This document shows, piece after piece, positions 45,027 to 53,822 of a DNA stretch of 64,000 bases (position 1 is its first letter; each line of letters begins with the position of its first letter). The stretch covers positions 62,001 to 126,000 of the forward strand of contig CAYMAS010000003.1 in NCBI GenBank assembly GCA_964388485.1, in the 5' to 3' direction. Below the pieces are notes generated by a model. That model saw nothing but the letters and a program-made list of their open reading frames with translations. It was not told the origin of the DNA and made no database searches. The stretch comes from JBCDKH01 sp964388485. GTDB lineage: Bacteria > Planctomycetota > Phycisphaerae > Tepidisphaerales > Tepidisphaeraceae. A program made the translations under genes and the position numbers.

Positions 45027-47021
45027 GTGTGTGGCATCGCCGGCATCGTGAGTTTCGATGCCGACGGACCGCCCCTGGCCGCCGCCCAACCCCTGAGTCG
45101 CGACCTCCTCGACACGCTCGGCCACCGCGGCCCGGACGGCGAGGGATCGTGGACAAGTCGTCTCCATCAACCCGCCACGCCCGCCGATCCGGCAGCGATC
45201 CTCGTCCACCGGCGACTCTCCGTGATCGACCCGCGGCCTCGCAGTTCGCAACCGTTCACCTCGCCCGACGACCGCCTCGTCCTCGTCTTCAACGGCGAAC
45301 TCTTCAACTTCCACGACCTTCGTCGGCAACTCGACCGTGACTGGCACACAACCGGCGACACGGAGGTGCTGCTCGCCGCATACGAAACCTGGGGCGAGGC
45401 GTGCGTCGAGCACCTCGACGGCATGTTCGCCTTCGCGATCCTCGATCGTCGCGGTGCCGAGGCGAAGCTGTTTCTCGCCCGCGATCCCGCCGGAGAGAAG
45501 CCGCTGTACGTCGCGCACGTCGGCAACACCGTCGCGTTTGCGAGCGAGTTGCGGCCGTTGCGTCGGCTCATGAGTCGGCTCGGCATGCCGGGGCTCGACG
45601 TGCACGCCGAGTCGCTTCGCGACTACCTCGCCTGGGGCTACGTGCCGGGCGACCTGACGATTCACCGCGGCGTCGAGAAGCTGCCGCCCGGGCACACCAT
45701 GACGGCCTCGGCCCGCGGCGTCCGGCGGCAACGCTACTTCGATGGCGGCGGCAGCTTCGAGCTCGAGTCGCCCAGGCGGTGGCAGTCGACGGTCGGTACG
45801 ACCCGCGAACTCGTCGGCCACGCAGTGCAGAAGCGGCTTGTCAGCGACGTGCCGATCGGCTGCCTGCTCAGTGGCGGCATCGACTCGAGCATCGTCGCCC
45901 AGCAGATGACGCGGCACGTCGACGACGTCGACACGTTCAGCGTCGGCTTCGACGGAAGCGGAGCCGGCGGATACGACGAAAGCCGATTCGCCGCAGAAGT
46001 GGCACGATTTCTCGAGACGACGCACCACGAGTTTCGGATCTCGCCAGCCAGTCTCGATGCCGAGGGCGATTTGCAGCGGCTAACGCGATCCTTCGGCGAG
46101 CCGTTCGCTGACAGCAGCATGCTGCCGACGCGATTGCTCGCCGAGCGGGTGCGGGGCCACGTGACGGTCGCTCTTGGCGGCGACGGCGGCGACGAATTGT
46201 TCGGCGGCTACGACCGATACCGCGCGCTGCTCCTCATCGAGCGACTGCGCCAATCCGCTCTCGGCACGCGTGCGGCGACCTGGATGGCCGATGTTGCCGA
46301 CCCGCTGGCGTCGCGGCTTGGTGAGAAGAATCCCCTGCAACGCCTGGCTCGACTCGCGGCCGTCGCGGATCTGCCGGCGGCGGAGCAGTACGCGTCGCAC
46401 CTGCGGCTCTTCAGTCGCGACCAGATCCGCTGGATCAGTCCCGGCGGCGAAGCGGCGATGCTGTCGACCACGGTGACCGCGGCTGACGATCCGGGACGCG
46501 TCGGCGGGCTCTGGTTCGAGCCGTTCCTCCGCTCGCGCGACGATCGACCTCAACTCGCCGCAGCCGCTGCGGCCATTGATCGCGTGACCTACCTCCCGGG
46601 CGATTTGCTGACAAAGGTCGACCGTTGTTCGATGCTTCACGGACTCGAAGTCCGTTGCCCGTTCGTCGATGCCGACCTGCTGCGATTCGCCTCGACGCTC
46701 GGCGATGACGACCTGACGGGCCCGCGTCGTGGCAAACGACTACTGCGGGCCGCCTTCGGCCAGACGTTGCCGAACAGCGTCTTCGCCCGGAAGAAACGCG
46801 GCTTTGCGATCCCGATCAGCTCCTGGCTCCGCGGCAAGCTTCGGCCGATGTTGCACGATCATTTGTTCGCGAGCGACGCGTTTGCAAAGAAGCATTTTGA
46901 CCCGATCGCGCTCCGCCTCCTCTGCCGCGCCCACGACCGCGGCCGCGGCAACCACGGGCACCGCCTCTTCGCGCTGCTGATGCTCGAACTCTGGTGGCGC
47001 GACGCTCGCGGCGATCTGTAG
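45027..47021 (+). CDS. asnB: Asparagine synthase (glutamine-hydrolysing)
   Basis: 664 residues from the GTG at 45027, which places the catalytic Cys at position 2 (V-CGIAGIVSFD) after Met removal. The glutaminase domain shows LGHRGPDGEG, LVHRRLSVID and FNGELFNFHDL; the synthase domain has the PP-loop LLSGGIDSSIV and VALGGDGGDELFGGYDRY. It makes asparagine from aspartate, glutamine and ATP. Related enzymes amidate other substrates in polysaccharide clusters, so a non-asparagine role is possible. Confidence 0.92.
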   Translation: MCGIAGIVSFDADGPPLAAAQPLSRDLLDTLGHRGPDGEGSWTSRLHQPATPADPAAILVHRRLSVIDPRPRSSQPFTSPDDRLVLVFNGELFNFHDLRRQLDRDWHTTGDTEVLLAAYETWGEACVEHLDGMFAFAILDRRGAEAKLFLARDPAGEKPLYVAHVGNTVAFASELRPLRRLMSRLGMPGLDVHAESLRDYLAWGYVPGDLTIHRGVEKLPPGHTMTASARGVRRQRYFDGGGSFELESPRRWQSTVGTTRELVGHAVQKRLVSDVPIGCLLSGGIDSSIVAQQMTRHVDDVDTFSVGFDGSGAGGYDESRFAAEVARFLETTHHEFRISPASLDAEGDLQRLTRSFGEPFADSSMLPTRLLAERVRGHVTVALGGDGGDELFGGYDRYRALLLIERLRQSALGTRAATWMADVADPLASRLGEKNPLQRLARLAAVADLPAAEQYASHLRLFSRDQIRWISPGGEAAMLSTTVTAADDPGRVGGLWFEPFLRSRDDRPQLAAAAAAIDRVTYLPGDLLTKVDRCSMLHGLEVRCPFVDADLLRFASTLGDDDLTGPRRGKRLLRAAFGQTLPNSVFARKKRGFAIPISSWLRGKLRPMLHDHLFASDAFAKKHFDPIALRLLCRAHDRGRGNHGHRLFALLMLELWWRDARGDL

Positions 47022-47045
47022 AGTCGCTCGACCTCTATCATTGTC

Positions 47046-47214
47046 TGTGAGCCGCGGACCCACGGTTCGCCGGTCTGGCGAGCTGCACAGCACAGGGATC
47101 TACCGCTTCCTGGAAGCCCGGTTCCGCTTCGTCACAAAGGTTCCGGGACGCAAAAACTTCCTATGACGATGAGATTCGTTAGACCGGCGGACCTTGGGTC
47201 CGCGGCTCACAGAC
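47046..47214. repeat. Paired inverted repeat, GAGCCGCGGACC family (copy 2)
   Basis: Inverted arms at 47046-47080 and 47181-47214, each around TGTGAGCCGCGGACCCACGG, separated by ~100 bases. It fills the 207-base gap between the convergent asnB and beta-propeller genes. The first copy is at 16517-16667; arms are similar but the centres differ. Confidence 0.87.
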
Positions 47215-47228
47215 CTCTACAGATGCTG

Positions 47229-48986
47229 CTACTCCGTCGGGCGGAAGACGCTCAGGCGGTTGCTGTCGGCTTCGGTGACGTAGAGGTAACCGTTCCGCGG
47301 ATCTTCGACCACGTTCAGCGGCGAGGTCAGTCGCGTCAGGCCTGGGATGTTCGTCTCGACACGGTCGACGGTGCCGTCTTCATTCGTGCGGATCAGGACG
47401 ATGTCGTCGCCCGCGCCGTAGCGGGCGGCCCAGATGTCGCCGCGGGTGCCGGATCGCGAGCTCTCGAACAGGCCGTTGACGCTTTGACCCAAACCGAAGT
47501 CGTACAGCGGCATCTCGAAGCTCGCCTCCGGCTCCGTGCCGACGGTGTAGCTCAGCACTTCGTAAGGATCCGCGCCGTCCGTTGGGTTCCCGCCCATCAG
47601 CACGAACTCGTCACGGACAGGGTTCGGGTGGCCGTGGTAGCTGCCGGCGCGGGTAACATCGGCGAGGGTGTCGGCCGTGGTAATGCCGACGCTCATGATC
47701 GGCCCACGTGTGACGGTGCCGTCGGCTTCGCGGATGGCAGGGGTGTTGCCGCCGGCGGTCGCGCCGTTGATCGCAACCATCAGTCGGCCGCTGGAGTGCC
47801 ATAGCAGGTCGTAGCCGCTGCGGATGCCGGTGGCGTGGATCGTCAGTGGCGCGTCGTCAGCGAACGGGTCGTAGTCGCCGCCGGCCCAGGCGTCATCCTC
47901 CGGCGTCGGCGTTGCGACGTCGAGCGGTTCGTCCGGCAACTTCGACGTGTCGATCCGCAGGATCGCGGCCGACAGCAGACGCTCAGCCCGGTTGTTCCAC
48001 TTCGTATCCGGCCCACCGTGGCTGGTGTGCGAGCCCTGGCTCAGATAGAGAATCTCGGGAGCCTTGGGATCAAATGCGATGTCGAAGTTCGCGTGATCCT
48101 TATAAGCCCGCGGCAGACCGACGATGCGATCCTCGTACCCCGACAAGTCATCGCCAGACAGAACCGACAGCTTGCCCACAAAGTCGTCCGCACCCTCCAA
48201 CGCCATCTGCGTGTGACTGACCCACAGGGTTGACGAGTCGGTCGGATCGAACGCCAGCCCCGTCACCAGGCGCGGGCCGCCGTTGTTCATGAGCATCGTC
48301 ATGACGACGCCCGCGTCCTCTGTCGTGCCGTCAGGGGAAACGTCCCACCGGAAGATGCGGCCGTCCGCGGTGGCGGCGTGGAGTCGGTTCGTGCCCGGCT
48401 GCATGGCGAGCGCGGTGAAGATCGATTGATCGAGCTGGCCCAGCGTGTTGACGCGTTGGAAGGCGAGGTTCGACGTCGGTGCCTCCATCGAGGCGGCGCC
48501 GTCGGTACGGAGGAGCGAGCCGTAGCCGATAAACGGATCGCCCGCGGTGTCTCGAAGCAGGGGCGTGATCTCGAAGCGGTAGGCCGTTCCGGGTTCGAGC
48601 GGCTCGTGGATGGAGTAGGTCACGCTCTGACCGTCGGCACCGACGGTCATGCTGCCGGGCACAAGGCGGTTGGTCGCGTCTTCCACCAGCCGGACGCTAT
48701 CGAGTGACAAGCTAGCCGGATCGATACCTTCGCCCGTGTTGGGTAGGAAGAGCTCGGCGCGGAAGCTCTTCGTCGAGGTCGCGATGGTGTCGCCGTCGAC
48801 GGGCACCGTTCGAACGACCCGCGGCTGACTGACGCGTTGGGCGTCCCGCGCCAGCTCGAAGGTGGCGAAGCGATCGGCGGCGAAGCCGAGCGTCAGGCCG
48901 ACGGCGGCGATGGCGGAGACGGCGAGAATCGTCTGCTTGACGAGGACGCGCGCGGGCGGAAAAGAGGCTTCGTCGGCGGACATCAC
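47229..48986 (-). CDS. Membrane-anchored beta-propeller protein (glucose/sorbosone dehydrogenase-like) with an N-terminal Ig-like domain
   Basis: 585 residues (or 584 from the second Met). An N-terminal helix (TILAVSAIAAVGLTLGFAAD) anchors or exports the protein. Residues ~55-165 look like a Big_5/SbsA-type Ig fold (VVRTVPVDGDTIATSTKSF, YRFEITPLLRDTAGDPF). The rest is a propeller with SGYDLLWHSSGRLMVAINGA, HGHPNPVRDEF and NGYLYVTEADSNRLSVFRPT, as in sugar dehydrogenases of the GSDH type. PQQ binding cannot be confirmed. It probably acts outside the cytoplasm. Confidence 0.75.
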   Translation of the reverse strand: MMSADEASFPPARVLVKQTILAVSAIAAVGLTLGFAADRFATFELARDAQRVSQPRVVRTVPVDGDTIATSTKSFRAELFLPNTGEGIDPASLSLDSVRLVEDATNRLVPGSMTVGADGQSVTYSIHEPLEPGTAYRFEITPLLRDTAGDPFIGYGSLLRTDGAASMEAPTSNLAFQRVNTLGQLDQSIFTALAMQPGTNRLHAATADGRIFRWDVSPDGTTEDAGVVMTMLMNNGGPRLVTGLAFDPTDSSTLWVSHTQMALEGADDFVGKLSVLSGDDLSGYEDRIVGLPRAYKDHANFDIAFDPKAPEILYLSQGSHTSHGGPDTKWNNRAERLLSAAILRIDTSKLPDEPLDVATPTPEDDAWAGGDYDPFADDAPLTIHATGIRSGYDLLWHSSGRLMVAINGATAGGNTPAIREADGTVTRGPIMSVGITTADTLADVTRAGSYHGHPNPVRDEFVLMGGNPTDGADPYEVLSYTVGTEPEASFEMPLYDFGLGQSVNGLFESSRSGTRGDIWAARYGAGDDIVLIRTNEDGTVDRVETNIPGLTRLTSPLNVVEDPRNGYLYVTEADSNRLSVFRPTE

Positions 48987-49058
48987 TGTGTCTTATGTCG
49001 GCCGAACGCCTCGAGCAGCCAAGCCGAAGCCGTCGGCAGGTGGTGCTACGGTTCGCTT

Positions 49059-49952
49059 GTGTCGGCTGGTGCAGCGAGTTTGGCGGCTTGGGAACCGGTC
49101 GCGTGGCCGGGGTGGGTGGCGTCGTTGGCGGCGGGGGTGACGTGTGGCGTGGTCTCGCCTCTGATCGTCCAGCGACGCTGGGGCTTCCTCGGCGAGGCGA
49201 TCGGCCACAGCGGCTTCGGCGGGGCGGGCGTCGTCTGGCTGCTGGCAAGTCTGCTGCCGGGCGTCGTGTGGCTGCAGACGACGAACGCGTCGCTGCTGGG
49301 CGTGCTGCTGGCGGCAGTCGCGGTGGCGTTGGGCATCGGGCTGACGGTGTCGGATGCCGAACCCCACGACGCCCATCGCGGTCGGCCCGTCGGGTTCGAC
49401 TCAACCGTCGGCATGTTCCTCGTCGGCTCGCTGGCGTTGGGATTGCTCGCGACGCACGTCTACGGCCGCGTTCTCGGTGCCGCGCCGGCCCGGGCGGACA
49501 CTCTGCTGTTCGGCGGGCTCGGGGCGAGCACGGCAAGTGTGGCCGAGGCGATGGTGGCGGCGGCGCTGTGCTTTGCGGTCGTGGCGGCGATTTGGATGTA
49601 TCGGCGTGAGGTGCTGGCCTGGGCGGTCGACCCGGCGGCGGCTCGTCTGTCGGGCGTGCCGGATGCGGCGGTGCGACTCGGACTGCTTGTCGCCGTCGCG
49701 GCGAGTGCGGCGTTATCGGCCAGGTTCACGGGGGCCATTCTCGTTACCGCGAGCCTCATCATTCCCGGTGCCGCGGCTATCCGGTTCAGCGACACGCTCG
49801 GCGGCGTCTGGACGGCGAGCGTTGCGTCCGCGACCGCTGCCGCGGCAGTGGCTTATGCGGTTCGTCGCGACGTTCCACCCGGGCCGATGATGGTCGCGAT
49901 GCTCCTGGCGACCTTTGGATTAGCCGCCCTGATAAGGCGTCTGCGCTCCTGA
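49059..49952 (+). CDS. Metal ABC transporter permease (zinc/manganese type, ABC-3 family)
   Basis: 297 residues from a GTG at 49059; the earlier open frame is antisense to the neighbour. About eight membrane segments with the family motifs GVVSPLIVQRRWGFLGEAIGHSGFGG near the N-terminus (over 20 residues shared region at 49140-49220) and ARFTGAILVTASLIIPGAAA with the conserved substrate-path residues near the C-terminus. It imports Zn2+ or Mn2+ with an ATPase and a binding lipoprotein. Neither partner is in the window, so it is an orphan permease or its partners lie elsewhere. Confidence 0.85.
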   Translation: MSAGAASLAAWEPVAWPGWVASLAAGVTCGVVSPLIVQRRWGFLGEAIGHSGFGGAGVVWLLASLLPGVVWLQTTNASLLGVLLAAVAVALGIGLTVSDAEPHDAHRGRPVGFDSTVGMFLVGSLALGLLATHVYGRVLGAAPARADTLLFGGLGASTASVAEAMVAAALCFAVVAAIWMYRREVLAWAVDPAAARLSGVPDAAVRLGLLVAVAASAALSARFTGAILVTASLIIPGAAAIRFSDTLGGVWTASVASATAAAAVAYAVRRDVPPGPMMVAMLLATFGLAALIRRLRS

Positions 49953-49981
49953 CGTGGTTCGGTTCATCTGTCGGACGTAGC

Positions 49982-50326
49982 TCAATCGTCGTCGTCGAAA
50001 TCGTCGTCGAAATCGTCCTCGTCTTCGTCGTCGAACTCATCGTCGAGGTCTTCTTCGTCCTCGTCGTCGTCATCATCGAAATCGTCGTCGTCCTCGAAGT
50101 CATCTTCCTCTTCGTCGTCGTCGAAGTCTTCGTCGTCGAACATGGACGGCTCGACGAACCTAGACGGCTCGACGAAGTCGGAGGCAAAGGGCAGCCCGCC
50201 CGGTGCGGCGATTACGGGAACAAGACGAACCCCGCCGATGGCGATCGGCTTGAGCTCGACGACCTCCGCGAGTGATGCCGACGCATCGGCAGCGGCGGGA
50301 GCGGGAACGTGGGCGGCGTCGGTCAC
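49982..50326 (-). CDS. Protein with a long Asp/Glu-rich C-terminal tail
   Basis: 114 residues from the GTG at 50326, which is preceded by a strong AAGGAGAA ribosome-binding site. Residues ~1-55 are a small Ala/Pro/Val-rich part (VVELKPIAIGGVRLVPVIAA), and the last ~55 residues are almost only Asp and Glu with regularly placed Phe/Leu, encoded by a GTC/GTCGAA-rich low-complexity tract. The family is not recognised. Such tails can bind cations or basic proteins, or act as nucleic acid mimics; that is speculation. Confidence 0.7.
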   Translation of the reverse strand: MTDAAHVPAPAAADASASLAEVVELKPIAIGGVRLVPVIAAPGGLPFASDFVEPSRFVEPSMFDDEDFDDDEEEDDFEDDDDFDDDDDEDEEDLDDEFDDEDEDDFDDDFDDDD

Positions 50327-50456
50327 GGGCTTCTCCTTAGGACGTGGACAGCGGCAGGGTCGGGTGATCGTCAACGGAACGCGCGGATTAGAACGCGACG
50401 CCGCAAGAGGGTCAAGGTGCAGATGGTCGCTGTCGACGTTCTCCGCCAACGGTGAG

Positions 50457-52922
50457 TCATCGGCCTTGCCGCTTCGTGCCGCGTAACGGCTGGGCATCGA
50501 GCGGATTCTCGGGCCAGCTGTGCTTGGGATACCGAGCCCGCAGGTCCTTGCGAACTTGTGGATAGGTGTTCTTCCAGAAGCTGGCGAGGTCGTCGGTCGC
50601 CTGCTGCGGCCGATCGTTGGGGGCGAGGAGCTGGAGCGTCACGGGGATGCCCGGCGGCGGGCCGACGCGGGGGGTCTCGGCGAGGCCGAAGAGTTCTTGA
50701 AGTCGCACCGCCAGCACCGGCGGCGTCACATGCTCCTCGCCACCACCGTCTTCTGGCACATACGACGCTTCTGTCCAATCAAGCTTCACCTTGCTGCCGC
50801 TGGGAACCTGAACAACCGTCGGTGCCCACTGATCGAGGCGGCGGTCGGGGTCCGAGAAGATCGTGGCCTGTGCCATTGCCCGTGCGTTTCGAAGCACATC
50901 GGTCCACGTCGTCGCACCGGCGGCGGCGTCGTGGAGAAGCTGTGCAGCATCCGGCAGGAGCTCGCCTGCGGGGGCGACGAACAACGCGCGGCGGTAGAGC
51001 GGGCCGAGGGTGTCGTCGGCGTCGATGATGGTGTCGGGGCCGCGACGCTCGATCTCGTCGTGGAGCAGTCGTTGGGCGGCCTCGGGATCGACCGGGCCGC
51101 CGCGTTGTTCGCTGAGGATCAGGTCGCCGTACCGCACCTGCCGGACAGCGATGACACGTCCGCCGGTGAGTTCGGCGGACTGGTGCGTCGTCGTCGCCAG
51201 CCACTCCACCTTGATCGGGCAGACCAGCCGCACGTCCGCCTCCTGATGGCGGGCGAACGACCCGCGCCTCGCGTCGAGTGCGACGAACCAGTCGCCTCGG
51301 AACGCCGACGGGTCGGCGATGCGGATGCCACCGCCGTCGACGAGCGTGGCCGCCTCCGGCGAGCGTCGCCGGCAGACGCGGTCAGGGTGCGCGCGGAGCA
51401 CCAGTTCCTCGAGCGAATCGACATCGGTCTGGAGCGGTTCGAGCTTGATCCGCGACAGGGCGTCTCGCGCGACCTTCACGGCGCGGGTGGTGATTGCATC
51501 GAGTTGGCGTGACTGGTACGCGATCATCAGGTCGTGCAGCGTCGCCGTCCGCCGGCCCGGCACGTCCGCCGACTCCGAAAGCAGGGCGGCGACGAGCAAG
51601 GCCTCGTCGCGCAGGTCCGGTGGTGCCAGCGCCAAAACCGCGGCGGCGCGAGGCGGCAGCGGCAGGCGTTGCAGGGCCTGACCAAGCGATGTGACACGAC
51701 CATCAGCCGTTGCCCCGAGCTGGTCGAGGAGTGTCAACGCCGCCTCGAGCCGCTGGTCGTCAGGTCGCTCAAACCAGCCGAACGTCCGCGGGTCGCCGCC
51801 CCAGCTCATGATCGCCAGGCACGCGCGCGACACGTCCGTCCGCGCCACCTCCGGCCTGTCGAACGGCTCGAGCCGACGGTGCGTCATCGCCGACCAGAGC
51901 CGCACGCATCGACCCGCCGCCACGCGACCGGCACGCCCGGCTCGCTGCGTCGCCGACGCCTGGCTGATCCGTTGGGTCGTCAACGTCTCGACGCCACGCT
52001 GCACGTCGAACCCGCTGCGACGGACGAGCCCCGAGTCGATGACCGTCGTCACCCGCGGCAACGTCAGCGACGTCTCGGCGATGTTCGTCGCGCACAAGAT
52101 TCTTGGCTTCGACGCATCGGCCCGCACCGCGTCGTCCTGCTCCTCCTTCGTCAGCGACCCATGCAGCGGCAGGGCGTCGTAGCCATGACGTGCCGCCACA
52201 CCGCGAACGGCCTGCAGCGTCGCCTCAATCTCCCGCACTCCAGGCAGAAATACCAACACGTCATTCGCCTGCGGATCGGCCGACGCGGAGCCACCTAACA
52301 CCTTCGCCGCCGCCTGGGCGACGCGTTCGTCGATCGGCCGCGTCGGATCGTCGCCCGCATGCTCGATCTCGACAGAAAACGCCCGCCCAGGCACGTCCAG
52401 CCGCTCCACGTCCTGACCGAGAAACGCTGCAACCGCACCGGCGTCGAGCGTGGCACTCATCACGACGATCCGCAGATCCTCGCGAAGCTCCCGCGCCTCT
52501 CGCAGCATTGCCAGAGACAGGTCGGTATCGAGACTGCGCTCGTGGAACTCATCGAGCACGACACACGCGACGCCTCCGAGCATCGGGTCGTCGATGATCC
52601 GCCTTGCCAGAACGCCTTCGGTCACGATGCGGAGCGGTGTGTCGCGGCCGATGCGGCTGTCGAAGCGGACCTGATAGCCGACCTCGCGGCCGACGGTCCA
52701 GCCGTGCTCGCGCGCGATACGTTCGGCGGCCATGCGGGCGGCGACGCGTCGCGGCTGGAGCATGACGAGATGCCCCGCGTCGAGCAGATTTGCCCGCAGA
52801 ATCGCCGGCGGCACGCGTGTCGTCTTTCCCGCACCCGGTTCGGCGACGAGGACGACGTCGCGACCTTCCTTCAAGGCAGCGACCAGCCGGGGCAGATGCT
52901 CGTCGATCGGCAGCGGCGTCAT
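50457..52922 (-). CDS. hrpB: ATP-dependent helicase HrpB
   Basis: 821 residues from the ATG at 52922, which overlaps the upstream stop (ATGA) and so is well supported. Motifs: VAEPGAGKTTRVPPAIL (Walker A), VLDEFHERSLDTDLSLAM (DExH, with the DEFH variant typical of HrpB), MSATLDAG, ATNIAETSLTLP and QRAGRAGRVAAGRCVRLW. The C-terminal HrpB-specific domain is present to LRARYPKHSWPENP. It is an RNA/DNA helicase of unclear cellular role. Confidence 0.94.
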   Translation of the reverse strand: MTPLPIDEHLPRLVAALKEGRDVVLVAEPGAGKTTRVPPAILRANLLDAGHLVMLQPRRVAARMAAERIAREHGWTVGREVGYQVRFDSRIGRDTPLRIVTEGVLARRIIDDPMLGGVACVVLDEFHERSLDTDLSLAMLREARELREDLRIVVMSATLDAGAVAAFLGQDVERLDVPGRAFSVEIEHAGDDPTRPIDERVAQAAAKVLGGSASADPQANDVLVFLPGVREIEATLQAVRGVAARHGYDALPLHGSLTKEEQDDAVRADASKPRILCATNIAETSLTLPRVTTVIDSGLVRRSGFDVQRGVETLTTQRISQASATQRAGRAGRVAAGRCVRLWSAMTHRRLEPFDRPEVARTDVSRACLAIMSWGGDPRTFGWFERPDDQRLEAALTLLDQLGATADGRVTSLGQALQRLPLPPRAAAVLALAPPDLRDEALLVAALLSESADVPGRRTATLHDLMIAYQSRQLDAITTRAVKVARDALSRIKLEPLQTDVDSLEELVLRAHPDRVCRRRSPEAATLVDGGGIRIADPSAFRGDWFVALDARRGSFARHQEADVRLVCPIKVEWLATTTHQSAELTGGRVIAVRQVRYGDLILSEQRGGPVDPEAAQRLLHDEIERRGPDTIIDADDTLGPLYRRALFVAPAGELLPDAAQLLHDAAAGATTWTDVLRNARAMAQATIFSDPDRRLDQWAPTVVQVPSGSKVKLDWTEASYVPEDGGGEEHVTPPVLAVRLQELFGLAETPRVGPPPGIPVTLQLLAPNDRPQQATDDLASFWKNTYPQVRKDLRARYPKHSWPENPLDAQPLRGTKRQGR

Positions 52923-53302
52923 GTCGGGCGGGAGCGGTTGAAGGCTTCGCGCTCGAAGCGGTTGTCGAGATAGTGATCCCACCCGCGCCACCACGCCAGC
53001 AGCGAGGCGATGCCATACGCCGGCAGGAACAGCGGCCCCCAACGCTCGACCTGCCGGACGTGCACGCGTTCGTGCTCACGCGTCCGATGGTGGGCCTGCT
53101 CGCTTGTTGCCACAATGACATGGCCCAAGGTCATTGCCGAGGCTCCGAACCGCCCCAGGAACCACGTCGAGAACCCGCCGTGGATCTCGAGGCATCCGCG
53201 GACGCACCGCATCGAGCCGCCGGTGACGAGCGTTGGAACGACCGCAAGCAAGCCGACCATCGTCGTCGGCAGGGCCCAGAGGTACAGAAGCCACCGGGGC
53301 AT
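52919..53302 (-). CDS. Small membrane-associated protein with an HExxH-like motif
   Basis: 127 residues from the ATG at 53302; the longer frame upstream is GC-rich noncoding-like and was not used. An N-terminal hydrophobic stretch (LLYLWALPTTMVGLLAVVPT) is followed by a core with HERVHVRQVERWGPLFLPAY, where HERVH fits the HExxH zinc-protease pattern. The end WWRGWDHYLDNRFEREAF resembles small conserved planctomycetal proteins. Protease activity is unproven. The gene is coupled to hrpB by an ATGA overlap. Confidence 0.65.
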   Translation of the reverse strand: MPRWLLYLWALPTTMVGLLAVVPTLVTGGSMRCVRGCLEIHGGFSTWFLGRFGASAMTLGHVIVATSEQAHHRTREHERVHVRQVERWGPLFLPAYGIASLLAWWRGWDHYLDNRFEREAFNRSRPT

Positions 53303-53822
53303 GAAGCGAGCGTACGGCTGATGCGGCGGGTTCTGGTGAACTTCCTGGCGCAACGGATTTGCCGCGGATTTTCTCCGGGCGCGACAAGGGGCGTGAGAAG
53401 CCGGTGGGCAGCCTGTCGCGCGGCGCGCGTGGCGGCGTCGTGAGCACGAGCGCAAACCGCACCACGACGGCTGCTTCCGCCTCCTGTCAGGTGCGCCATC
53501 GTCCTCCTCCAGCGCCGGCGACACCGGGCGCGCCCGCACGCGACAGGTTCACCACAACCCGGTTCGACACGTTGAGCCCCCATCGGCTGCTGCTCGACAA
53601 CCACTTGCGCGACCCGTCACGAGCGTTGTCCACGCGTGTCGACAGCCTCATCTGCGACTACTTCGGGTAAGTTCCTCTTCCAGATACACCCCGAAGAGAT
53701 CGCAGACGGTCGCCGAGGTTGTCGGACGCAGCAGCCCGCCTGCACTTGCCGGCCGCTTCCCGTATAGTCGGCCACCCGGATCCGTGGTCCGGGTCCATTC
53801 CACGCATCAGGCAAGTCAAGTC
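53303..53822. other. 520-base intergenic region upstream of dnaN
   Basis: No convincing gene is seen here. A 103-codon frame at 53359-53670 has low-complexity, Arg/Thr-rich composition and no motif, so it was not called. The stretch is between divergent genes (small HExxH protein and dnaN) and must hold their promoters. One TTGTCCACG sequence resembles a DnaA box at 7 of 9 positions, which is not enough to claim an origin. Confidence 0.5.

Noticed and set aside
48837..49058. Longer N-terminus for the metal ABC permease
   Set aside because: The extra codons are antisense to the beta-propeller gene, charged and Gly-rich, and do not resemble the permease family's start.
53359..53670. 103-codon frame upstream of dnaN
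   Set aside because: No motif, Arg/Thr/Pro-rich, and it lies in the promoter region of two divergent genes.
53303..53822. Chromosome origin upstream of dnaN
   Set aside because: Only one imperfect DnaA-box-like site (7 of 9) was seen, with no AT-rich unwinding region and no dnaA nearby.
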